Source: Leptoclinus maculatus (Eukaryota; Chordata; Actinopteri; Perciformes; Stichaeidae). From it: a stretch of 64,000 nucleotides of DNA. Under the pieces are notes generated by a model, which saw nothing but the letters and a program-made list of their open reading frames with translations, had not been told where the DNA came from and did not search any database. The DNA lies in NCBI GenBank assembly GCA_032191485.1, contig JAVDOI010000019.1, positions 10,757,784 to 10,821,783 of the forward strand, written 5' to 3'. This document shows, in pieces, positions 12,881 to 24,173 of this stretch (position 1 is the first letter of the stretch; each line of letters starts with the position of its first letter). Position numbers and translations under genes: made by a program.

Positions 12881-15800
12881 GTATCTTCAAAAATGAAGTA
12901 ACTAAAAAAGTAACTTTTTTTCCAAAGTAACTAAAAATGTAACTTTTTTTCCAAAGTATCTAAAAAAGTTAAAGAGTCTTGCTCAGGGACACTTCGACAC
13001 ATGACACGTCCCAGTCAAGGATTGAACCTTCGACCTTGCAGTTACCAGACAACCCTCTTAACCCAGGGAGCCACAGATGGAGGATGGAGTCCAATCTCCA
13101 AAGATGTTGCACTATTCAAATTTGTACAATGTGTAATAAAAGTAACTTTTTTTCCAAAGTAACTAAAAAAGTAACTTTTTTTCCAAAGTAACTAAAAAAG
13201 TAACTTTTTTTCCAAAGTAACTAAAAAAGTAACTTTTTTTCCAAAGTAACTAAAAAAGTAAAAGAGTCTTGCTCAGGGACACTTCGACACATGACATGTC
13301 CCAGTCAAGGTTTGAACCTTCGACCTTGCAGTTACCAGACAACCCTCTTAACCCAGGGAGCCACGGCTGGAGGATGGAGTCCAATCTCCAAAGACGTTGC
13401 ACTATTCAAATTTGTACAATGTGTAATAAATTGTGAAATTCTAATGAAGTCTCTCCTGGTTGAATGGTTGACTTTTATGAATTTTTTCAACATGCTGTAC
13501 TATGATTTGTTAATTAAATTAAGTTGAGTATCTTCAAAAATAAAGTAACTTAAAAAGTATCTTCAAAAATGAAGTAACTAAAAAAGTCACTTTTTTTCCA
13601 AAGTAACTAAAAATGTAACTTTTTTTCCAAAGTATCTAAAAAAGTAAAAGAGTCTTGCTCAGGGACACTTCGACACATGACACATCCCAGTCAAGGATTG
13701 AACCTTCGACCTTGCAGTTACCAGACAACCCTCTTAACCCAGGGAGCCACGGCTGGAGGACGGAGTCCAATCTCCAAAGACGTTGCACTATTCAAATTTG
13801 TACAATGTGTAATAAATTGTGAAATTCTAATGAAGTCTCTCCTGGTTGAATGGTTGACTTTTATGACTTTTTTCAACATGCTGTACTATGATTTGTTAAT
13901 TAAATTAAGTTGAGTATCTTCAAAAACAAAGTAACTTAAAATGTATCTTCAAAAATGAAGTAACTAAAAAAGTAACTTTTTTTCCAAAGTAACTAAAAAT
14001 GTAACTTTTTTTCCAAAGTATCTAAAAAAGTTAAAGAGTCTTGCTCAGGGACACTTCGACACATGAAACGTCCCAGTCAAGGATTGAACCTTCGACCTTG
14101 CAGTTACCAGACAACCCTCTTAACCCAGGGAGCCACGGATGGAGGATGGAGTCCAATCTCCAAAGATGTTGCACTATTCAAATTTGTACAATGTGTAATA
14201 AAAGTAACTTTTTTTCCAAAGTAACTAAAAAAGTAACTTTTTTTCCAAAGTAACTAAAAAAGTAACTTTTTTTCCAAAGTAACTAAAAAAGTAACTTTTT
14301 TTCCAAAGTAACTAAAAAAGTAACTTTTTTTCCAAAGTAACTAAAAAAGTAACTTTTTTTCCAAAGTAACTAAAAAAGTAAAAGAGTCTTGCTCAGGGAC
14401 ACTTCGACACATGACATGTCCCAGTCAAGGTTTGAACCTTCGACCTTGCAGTTACCAGACAACCCTCTTAACCCAGGGAGCCACGGCTGGAGGATGGAGT
14501 CCAATCTCCAAAGACGTTGCACTATTCAAATTTGTACAATGTGTAATAAATTGTGAAATTCTAATGAAGTCTCTCCTGGTTGAATGGTTGACTTTTATGA
14601 ATTTTTTCAACATGCTGTACTGATTTGTTAATTAAATTAAGTTGAGTATCTTCAAAAATAAAGTAACTTAAAAAGTATCTTCAAAAATGAAGTAACTAAA
14701 AAAGTAACTTTTTTTCCAAAGTAACTAAAAATGAAACTTTTTTTCCAAAGTATCTAAAAAAGTAAAACAGTCTTGCTCAGGGACACTTCGACACATGACA
14801 CGTCCCAGTCAAGGATTGAACCTTCGACCTTGCAGTTACCAGACAACCCTCTTAACCCAGGGAGCCACGGCTGGAGGATGGAGTCCAATCTCCAAAGACG
14901 TTGCACTATTCAAATTTGTACAATGTGTAATAAATTGTGAAATTCTAATGAAGTCTCTCCTGGTTGAATGGTTGACTTTTATGACTTTTTTCAACATGCT
15001 GTACTATGATTTGTTAATTAAATTAAGTTGAGTATCTTCAAAAATAAAGTAACTTAAAATGTATCTTCAAAAATGAAGTAACTAAAAAAGTAACTTTTTT
15101 TCCAAAGTAACTAAAAATGTAACTTTTTTTCCAAAGTATCTAAAAAAGTTAAAGAGTCTTGCTCAGGGACACTTCGACACATGACACGTCCCAGTCAAGG
15201 ATTGAACCTTCGACCTTGCAGTTACCAGACAACCCTCTTAACCCAGGGAGCCACGGATGGAGGATGGAGTCCAATCTCCAAAGATGTTGCACTATTCAAA
15301 TTTGTACAATGTGTAATAAAAGTAACTTTTTTTCCAAAGTAACTAAAAAAGTAACTTTTTTTCCAAAGTAACTAAAAAAGTAACTTTTTTTCCAAAGTAA
15401 CTAAAAAAGTAACTTTTTTTCCAAAGTAACTAAAAAAGTTACTTTTTTTCCAAAGTAACTAAAAAAGTAAAAGAGTCTTGCTCAGGGACACTTCGACACA
15501 TGACATGTCCCAGTCAAGGTTTGAACCTTGGACCTTGCAGTTACCAGACAACCCTCTTAACCCAGGGAGCCACGGCTGGAGGATGGAGTCCAATCTCCAA
15601 AGACGTTGCACTATTCAAATTTGTACAATGTGTAATAAATTGTGAAATTCTAATGAAGTCTCTCCTGGTTGAATGGTTGACTTTTATGAATTTTTTCAAC
15701 ATGCTGTACTGATTTGTTAATTAAATTAAGTTGAGTATCTTCAAAAATAAAGTAACTTAAAAAGTATCTTCAAAAATGAAGTAACTAAAAAAGTAACTTT

Positions 15801-18800
15801 TTTTCCAAAGTAACTAAAAATGAAACTTTTTTTCCAAAGTATCTAAAAAAGTAAAACAGTCTTGCTCAGGGACACTTCGACACATGACACGTCCCAGTCA
15901 AGGTTTGAACCTTCGACCTTGCAGTTACCAGACAACCCTCTTAACCCAGGGAGCCACGGCTGGAGGATGGAGTCCAATCTCCAAAGACGTTGCACTATTC
16001 AAATTTGTACAATGTGTAATGAATTGTGAAATTCTAATGAAGTCTCTCCTGGTTGAATGGTTGACTTTTATGACTTTTTTCAACATGCTGTACTATGATT
16101 TGTTAATTAAATTAAGTTGAGTATCTTCAAAAATAAAGTAACTTAAAAAGTATCTTCAAAAATGAAGTAACTAAAAAAGTAACTTTTTTTCCAAAGTAAC
16201 TAAAAATGTAACTTTTTTTCCAAAGTATCTAAAAAAGTTAAAGAGTCTTGCTCAGGGACACTTCGACACATGACACGTCCCAGTCAAGGGTTGAACCTTC
16301 GACCTTGCAGTTACCAGACAACCCTCTTAACCCAGGGAGCCACGGATGGAGGATGGTGTCCAATCTCCAAAGATGTTGCACTATTCAAATTTGTACAATG
16401 TGTAATAAAAGTAACTTTTTTTCCAAAGTAACTAAAAAAGTAACTTTTTTTCCAAAGTAACTAAAAAAGTAACTTTTTTTCCAAAGTAACTAAAAAAGTA
16501 ACTTTTTTCCCAAAGTAACTAAAAAAGTAACTTTTTTTCCAAAGTAACTAAAAAAGTAAAAGAGTTTTGCTCAGGGACACTTCGACACAAGACATGTCCC
16601 AGTCAAGGTTTGAACCTTCGACCTTGCAGTTACCACACAACCCTCTTAACTCAGGGAGCCACGGCTGGAGGATGGAGTCCAATCTCCAAAGACGTTGCAC
16701 TATTCAAATTTGTACAATGTGTAATAAATTGTGAAATTCTAATGAAGTCTCTCCTGGTTGAATGGTTGACTTTTATGACTTTTTTCAACATGCTGTACTA
16801 TGATTTGTTAATTAAATTAAGTTGAGTATCTTCAAAAATAAAGTAACTTAAAAAGTATCTTCAAAAATGAAGTAACTAAAAAAGTAACTTTTTTTCCAAA
16901 GTAACTAAAAATGTAACTTTTTTTCCAAAGTATCTAAAAAAGTAAAAGAGTCTTGCTCAGGGATACTTCGACACATGACACGTCCCAGTCAAGGATTGAA
17001 CCTTCGACCTTGCAGTTACCAGACAACCCTCTTAACCCAGGGAGCCACGGCTGGAGGATGGAGTCCAATCTCCAAAGACGTTGCACTATTCAAATTTGTA
17101 CAATGTGTAATAAATTGTGAAATTCTAATGAAGTCTCTCCTGGTTGAATGGTTGACTTTTATGACTTTTTTCAACATGCTGTACTATGATTTGTTAATTA
17201 AATTAAGTTGAGTATCTTCAAAAATAAAGTAACTTAAAAAGTATCTTCAAAAATGAAGTAACTAAAAAAGTAACTTTTTTTCCAAAGTAACTAAAAAAGT
17301 AACTTTTTTTCCAAAGTAACTAAAAAAGTAAAAGAGTTTTGCTCAGGGACACTTCGACACATGACATGTCCCAGTCAAGGTTTGAACCTTCGACCTTGCA
17401 GTTACCAGACAACCCTCTTAACCCAGGGAGCCACGGCTGGAGGATGGAGTCCAATCTCCAAAGACGTTGCACTATTCAAATTTGTACAATGTGTAATAAA
17501 AGTAACTTTTTTTCCAAAGTAACTAAAAAAGTAACTTTTTTTCCAAAGTAACTAAAAAAGTAACTTTTTTTCCAAAGTAACTAAAAAAGTAACTTTTTTT
17601 CCAAAGTAACTAAAAAAGTAAAAGAGTCTTGCTCAGGGACACTTCGACACATGACATGTCCCAGTCAAGGTTTGAACCTTCGACCTTGCAGTTACCAGAC
17701 AACCCTCTTAACCCAGGGAGCCACGGCTGGAGGATGGAGTCCAATCTCCAAAGACGTTGCACTATTCAAATTTGTACAATGTGTAATAAATTGTGAAATT
17801 CTAATGAAGTCTCTCCTGGTTGAATGGTTGACTTTTATGAATTTTTTCAACATGCTGTACTATGATTTGTTAATTAAATTAAGTTGAGTATCTTCAAAAA
17901 TAAAGTAACTTAAAAAGTATCTTCAAAAATGAAGTAACTAAAAAAGTCACTTTTTTTCCAAAGTAACTAAAAATGTAACTTTTTTTCCAAAGTATCTAAA
18001 AAAGTAAAAGAGTCTTGCTCAGGGACACTTCGACACATGACACATCCCAGTCAAGGATTGAACCTTCGACCTTGCAGTTACCAGACAACCCTCTTAACCC
18101 AGGGAGCCACGGCTGGAGGATGGAGTCCAATCTCCAAAGACGTTGCACTATTCAAATTTGTACAATGTGTAATAAATTGTGAAATTCTAATGAAGTCTCT
18201 CCTGGTTGAATGGTTGACTTTTATGACTTTTTTCAACATGCTGTACTATGATTTGTTAATTAAATTAAGTTGAGTATCTTCAAAAACAAAGTAACTTAAA
18301 ATGTATCTTCAAAAATGAAGTAACTAAAAAAGTAACTTTTTTTCCAAAGTAACTAAAAATGTAACTTTTTTTCCAAAGTATCTAAAAAAGTTAAAGAGTC
18401 TTGCTCAGGGACACTTCGACACATGACACGTCCCAGTCAAGGATTGAACCTTCGACCTTGCAGTTACCAGACAACCCTCTTAACCCAGGGAGCCACGGAT
18501 GGAGGATGGAGTCCAATCTCCAAAGATGTTGCACTATTCAAATTTGTACAATGTGTAATAAAAGTAACTTTTTTTCCAAAGTAACTAAAAAAGTAACTTT
18601 TTTTCCAAAGTAACTAAAAAAGTAACTTTTTTTCCAAAGTAACTAAAAAAGTAAAAGAGTCTTGCTCAGGGACACTTCGACACATGACATGTCCCAGTCA
18701 AGGTTTGAACCTTCGACCTTGCAGTTACCAGACAACCCTCTTAACCCAGGGAGCCACGGCTGGAGGATGGAGTCCAATCTCCAAAGACGTTGCACTATTC

Positions 18801-20935
18801 AAATTTGTACAATGTGTAATAAATTGTGAAATTCTAATGAAGTCTCTCCTGGTTGAATGGTTGACTTTTATGACTTTTTTCAACATGCTGTACTATGATT
18901 TGTTAATTAAATTAAGTTGAGTATCTTCAAAAATAAAGTAACTTAAAATGTATCTTCAAAAATGAAGTAACTAAAAAAGTAACTTTTTTTCCAAAGTAAC
19001 TAAAAATGTAACTTTTTTTCCAAAGTATCTAAAAAAGTTAAAGAGTCTTGCTCAGGGACACTTCGACACATGACACATCCCAGTCAAGGATTGAACCTTC
19101 GACCTTGCAGTTACTAGACAACCCTCTTAACCCAGGGAGCCACGGATGGAGGATGGAGTCCAATCTCCAAAGATGTTGCACTATTCAAATTTGTACAATG
19201 TGTAATAAAAGTAACTTTTTTTCCAAAGTAACTAAAAAAGTAACTTTTTTTCCAAAGTAACTAAAAAAGTAACTTTTTTTCCAAAGTAACTAAAAAAGTA
19301 ACTTTTTTTCCAAAGTAACTAAAAAAGTAAAAGAGTCTTGCTCAGGGACACTTCGACACATGACATGTCCCAGTCAAGGTTTGAACCTTCGACCTTGCAG
19401 TTACCAGACAACCCTTTTAACCCAGGGAGCCAACGGCTGGAGGATGGAGTCCAATCTCCAAAGACGTTGCACTATTCAAATTTGTACAATGTGTAATAAA
19501 TTGTGAAATTCTAATTAAGTCTCTCCTGGTTGAATGGTTGACTTTTATGAATTTTTTCAACATGCTGTACTGATTTGTTAATTAAATTAAGTTGAGTATC
19601 TTCAAAAATAAAGTAACTTAAAAAGTATCTTCAAAAATGAAGTAACTAAAAAAGTAACTTTTTTTCCAAAGTAACTAAAAAAGTAACTTTTTTTCCAAAG
19701 TAACTAAAAAAGTAAAAGAGTCTTGCTCAGGGACACTTGGACACATGACACGTCCCAGTCAAGGTTTGAACCTTCGACCTTGCAGTTACCAGACAACCCT
19801 CTTAACCCAGGGAGCCACGGCTGGAGGATGGAGTCCAATCTCAAAAGACGTTGCACTATTCAAATTTGTACAATGTGTAATGAATTGTGAAATTCTAATG
19901 AAGTCTCTCCTGGTTGAATGGTTGACTTTTATGACTTTTTTCAACATGCTGTACTATGATTTGTTAATTAAATTAAGTTGAGTATCTTCAAAAATAAAGT
20001 AACTTAAAAAGTATCTTCAAAAATGAAGTAACTAAAAAAGTAACTTTTTTTCCAAAGTAACTAAAAAAGTAACTTTTTTTCCAAAGTAACTAAAAAAGTA
20101 AAAGAGTCTTGCTCAGGGACACTTGGACACATGACACGTCCCAGTCAAGGTTTGAACCTTCGACCTTGCAGTTACCAGACAACCCTCTTAACCCAGGGAG
20201 CCACAGCTGGAGGATGGAGTCCAATCTCCAAAGACGTTGCACTATTCACATTTGTACAATGTGTAATAAATTGTGAAATTCTAATGAAGTCTCTCCTGGT
20301 TGAATGGTTGACTTTTATGACTTTTTTCAACATGCTGTACTATGATTTGTTAATTAAATTAAGTTGAGTATCTTCAAAAATAAAGTAACTTAAAAAGTAT
20401 CTTCAAAAATGAAGTAACTAAAAAAGTAACTTTTTTTCCAAAGTAACTAAAAATGTAACTTTTTTTCCAAAGTAACTAAAAAAGTAAAAGAGTCTTGCTC
20501 AGTGACACTTCGACACATGACACGTCCCAGTCAAGGTTTCAACCTTCGACCTTGCAGTTACCAGACAACCCTCTTAACCCAGGGAGCCACGGCTGGAGGA
20601 TGGAGTCCAATCTCCAAAGACGTTGCACTATTCACATTTGTACAATGTGTAATAAATTGTGAAATTCTAATGAAGTCTCTCCTGGTTGAATGGTTGACTT
20701 TTATGACTTTGTTCAACATGCTGTACTATGATTTGTTAATTAAATTAAGTTGAGTATCTTCAAAAATAAAGTAACTTAAAAAGTATCTTCAAAAATGAAG
20801 TAACTAAAAAAGTAACTTTTTTCCCAAAGTAACTAAAAAAGTAACTTTTTTCCCAAAGTAACTAAAAAAGTAACTTTTTAAAAAAAGTAACTAAAAAAGT
20901 AACTTTTAAAAAAAAGTAATTACAAAAAGTAACTT

Positions 20936-22060
20936 TTAATGACACGCTGTACTATGCCGTTTATAATTGCAGAAACTTCCTTCATCAACACTATCCCGCT
21001 GGACTTCAGCGGGATTATGCCTTATCTGACCTCAGCATCACCAGCCCTCGATTGTCACGGGTGGAGGATGGAGTCCAATCTCCAAAGATGTTGCACTATT
21101 CAAATGTGTACAATGTGTAATAAATTGTGAAATTCTAATGAAGTCTCTCCTGGTTGAATGACTTTTATATGACTGTTTTCGACATTATATAATAAGACTG
21201 TTTTTGACTTTTTTCGATATGCTGTACTATAACTAAGTTAAGTTGAGTAACTTCAAAAATGAAGTAACTTCAAAAGTAACTTTAAAAATTAAGTAACTTC
21301 AAAAGTAACTTTAAAATATAAAGTAACTCAAAAAGTAACTTAAAATAAAGAGTAACTTTTAAAATAAAGTAACTTTTATACACATGCTATACTATGACTT
21401 TTTATGATTGTTTCATCATGTTAAACTGACTTGTCGACATGCTATACTGTGCTATAATGTTTATAACTGCAGCAACTCCCTTCATCAACACCATGCTGTA
21501 CTATGACTTAATTAAATTAAGTTGAGTATCTTCAAATATAAAGTAACTTTAAAAAGTAACTAAAAAAGTTACTTAACGACATGCTATACTATGCCGTTTA
21601 TAACTGCAGAAACTCCCTTCATCAACACCACGACCAGTGGCTGGACTCCAGCGGGATTATGCCTTATCTGACCTCAGCATCACCAGCCCTCGATTGTCTT
21701 CCTTCAGGATGGAGTCCAATCGCCAAAGATGTTGCACTAATCAAATTTGTACAATGTGTAAAAATGATTATGAAATTCTAATGAAGTCTCTCCTGGTTGA
21801 ATTACTTTTATGACTTTTTTCAACATGCTGTACTATGACTTGTTAATTAAATTAAGTTGAGTATCTTCAAAAATAAAGTAACTTAAAAAGTATCTTCAAA
21901 AATGAAGTAGCAGTGGGCTGCCAATGACAGGCGCCCGGGGAGCTAGGGGTACAGTGTCTTGCTCAGGGACACTTCGACTTTACTTTTTCCCAAAGTAACT
22001 AAAAAAGTAACTTTTTTTCCAAAGTAACTAAAAAAGTAACTTTTTCTTTAAAATTGCATT
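20936..22060. repeat. Degenerate border of the satellite array
   Basis: Unit order breaks down here. Diverged AAGTAACTTTAAAA-type runs are mixed with two copies (about 20,940-21,170 and 21,575-21,830) of a different older segment. That segment contains ACTATGCCGTTTATAA, a GCGGGATTATGCCTTATCTG stretch and then the familiar GGATGGAGTCCAATC-to-AATGTGTAA head portion. Such decay at an array edge is expected when internal units are homogenised by unequal exchange and edge units are not. Confidence 0.8.
21911..21978 (-). mobile_element. Fragment of the teleost SINE related to the array head
   Basis: This GC-rich piece reads CAGTGGGCTGCCAATGACAG, then GCGCCCGGGGAGCTAGGGGT, then ACAGTGTCTTGCTCAGGGAC. 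It joins the TGTCTTGCTCAGGGACACTTCGAC end of the array head to sequence that the array units have lost. It looks like a longer relic of the SINE from which the array arose. The orientation is assigned by analogy with the array heads, whose tRNA-like part reads on the minus strand. The family name was not determined. Confidence 0.55.
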
Positions 22061-24173
22061 CTTTTCAGGCGAACCTGCCGCTGCCACGATTTGAGCTTGC
22101 CCTTTCTCGATCATTTACTGAATGAAGTATTAGAAGTCAAAGCACTTTTTTTAAAATACATTTTATATAAATTTAATTACTGTTGGTTTATTGAACCCAT
22201 GGATACGCTTGAGTGGGCTGCATCAACTTCTAATCCATTCAATTAAACTTTCTGCATCAGCTATGTTTAAATATATGTTTAGAGGAATCCATATTCCTAC
22301 AATGAACGTGATCTTGCACCAAAATACATACTTATGGTAATTATTTTGGTAACTTTGGTAACTAATTATTCCCAAAATATGGGACATAACATGAAAATCA
22401 TAAGACCCTTTACGAGTTGGGCTCGAAGAATAGAAATATCACTACTCAAGACAAGGCAACATATTTTCTTTCCAATAAATTCATTTATTATGTCGTGGGA
22501 CAACATTTACAAACCTTACTGTGCAAGTACAGCTGTTGCTGCGTTTTGACGTCAGCATGCCCTGAAAACATGGCAAATGTCTCCTTTCTCACCATTATTA
22601 TAGATAACATAACTCATCTTCTTGTGCTGCAGTTAAAGGCATCAAATAGCTTTTCTTTTTTCAATTATTTCATCGATACACTGGGCAACTAATTTAGAGC
22701 TTGCAGAAAATACAAGCCGACAAAATACTTGATTCAAACAAATGTATTCAGGTAATTAAATCAGGTAGATCCACTCATATCATAGCTACTAAGGGAAACA
22801 ATTATTCACATATTTGTTGATTAATTCAATGAATATGGCCCTCTGTAATGGGAAAAATAATCATATTTACAAATATATCAAAATAACAGATTCAAGGGAT
22901 ATTTGCCATAAAACATACAATTACCATACAAACTAATTCTCAGTCACATCATTCTAAGAGCAGAACAAAAGCACTTGTGACATCATAAATTAACAATCAA
23001 TTTCAAACTACATCCGATATCGATGCTTAATTTGTTCTAATAGTTTTCATCCAGGCTATTTACATGCACGTATGTAATGTCACACTTGTCTGCGGTTTTA
23101 TTGCTATAAATTGTAATATATGTCCCCCCCCCCCAAAAAAAACCACTTAAAATATTCTCCCATAACTTGACATTTAACAAGAAGTGAGAGGAAATTACAA
23201 CACGATTCAAGTGTGATAAACGTTTGTGAAAAACTTTCAGTGTTGTATGAAAAATAACCCATATATAGTATTACAATCTACAATCGACAGAAAGAACAGA
23301 GATTGTTTTCGTGTGGAGCTTCAGGACAGTTTGTTCAGGGTCAGAAAACATCAGCAAAACTGAACAATCAAAAGTGATAAAATACAATCAGTGAATGTAC
23401 ATTCAATTGCAATGACTAGAGGAACCAACCCATCAGCATAAGGCTCTAATTGATTTGATCATTCCTTATAAAATAACCAGAACAGTTAATGAACTGAATG
23501 GAAAATACAGAACCCTGAAAAGGAATGAACAATTTAAACACAAATTAAAAATAAAATAAAAAATCAGGTCAAACCTGTCACACTAATCTCAACACAAGGG
23601 CCTACTTTGTCAAAGAAAAATCGAACAATTAACAGTTATGGACTGGATTCTAGCAGGTAGAAATGGGTTCAAACCTAACACAGATAATTATGTTTATAAA
23701 AGGGTCATCTCCCTTAAAGAACCCATAGTGGCTTGCATATTAAGGCTGCATGTAACATCGCAAGACGATTTGTCGGTGTCATCCCAGTGTTTCGTTTAAA
23801 CAATATATAAATTCACACATACATTTATTTTTTTATCTAATATATACTTGAAAGGCTATTATTTTTGTAACAGCGTAAATGGGATTCTAAGTAACATAAC
23901 ATATCTTACACTGACGGCCATTTTTCCTCTTCGCCTGGAATCGTCTGGAAACTTGTTGTTTGATTTCCATCTTTGAAACTGTCGATCTGTGAAACGTAAC
24001 ATCTCAAGTGGTCCTTTAATAATCTGCAACTTCTCTTCTCCGTCCTTCTCCAACACCAGTCGGGGAGAAAAAGGGTTAAAAATAAGGCAGAGTGTTCTCG
24101 TTTCCAGCCGCACTGTCGATTCAAAACAAACCACTTTCTTCTTTCTTCACATTTGTTAATTTGTGATCATTTA
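22061..24173 (-). other. pacsin2: 3' UTR and downstream flank of pacsin2
   Basis: I see no convincing coding sequence. The region is AT-rich and directly follows the pacsin2 stop codon at 24,174 in transcript direction. Candidate minus-strand AATAAA signals (TTTATT on plus) occur near 23,825 and 22,485. The small reading frames at 22,334-22,692 lack codon bias or recognisable motifs. A C12/A8 run lies near 23,124. Which signal is used cannot be told from sequence alone. Confidence 0.5.

Larger units (their letters stand above)
1..20935. repeat. Complex tandem array (satellite) built from a tRNA-derived SINE head
   Basis: About 58 head segments of roughly 130-150 bp recur every 312-399 bp. 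Two unit types are mixed. Long units (about 37) carry a further 150-200 bp AT-rich tail after the head. Short units (about 21) lose that tail and pass straight into a 29-bp minisatellite. Read on the minus strand, each head begins GTGGCTCCCTGGGTTAAGAG, contains a B-box-like GGTTCAATCC or GGTTCAAACC, and continues into a segment with GTGTCCCTGAGCAAGAC, a motif I associate with teleost interspersed repeats. Copies are nearly identical, differing by a few diagnostic substitutions and by minisatellite unit number. The array runs off the left edge of the window. The short reading frames of 70-78 codons repeated through it are by-products of the unit and show no gene features. Confidence 0.95.

Noticed and set aside
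56..20753. Dozens of repeated 63-83-codon plus-strand frames in the array
   Set aside because: They are translations of the repeated SINE head and AT tail, share the same start by repetition, and read through tRNA-derived and poly(A/T) sequence. No promoter, splice or domain evidence supports coding.
1..20935. CRISPR-like array
   Set aside because: There are no unique spacers. Sequences between heads are themselves repeated, and the locus is in a vertebrate genome.
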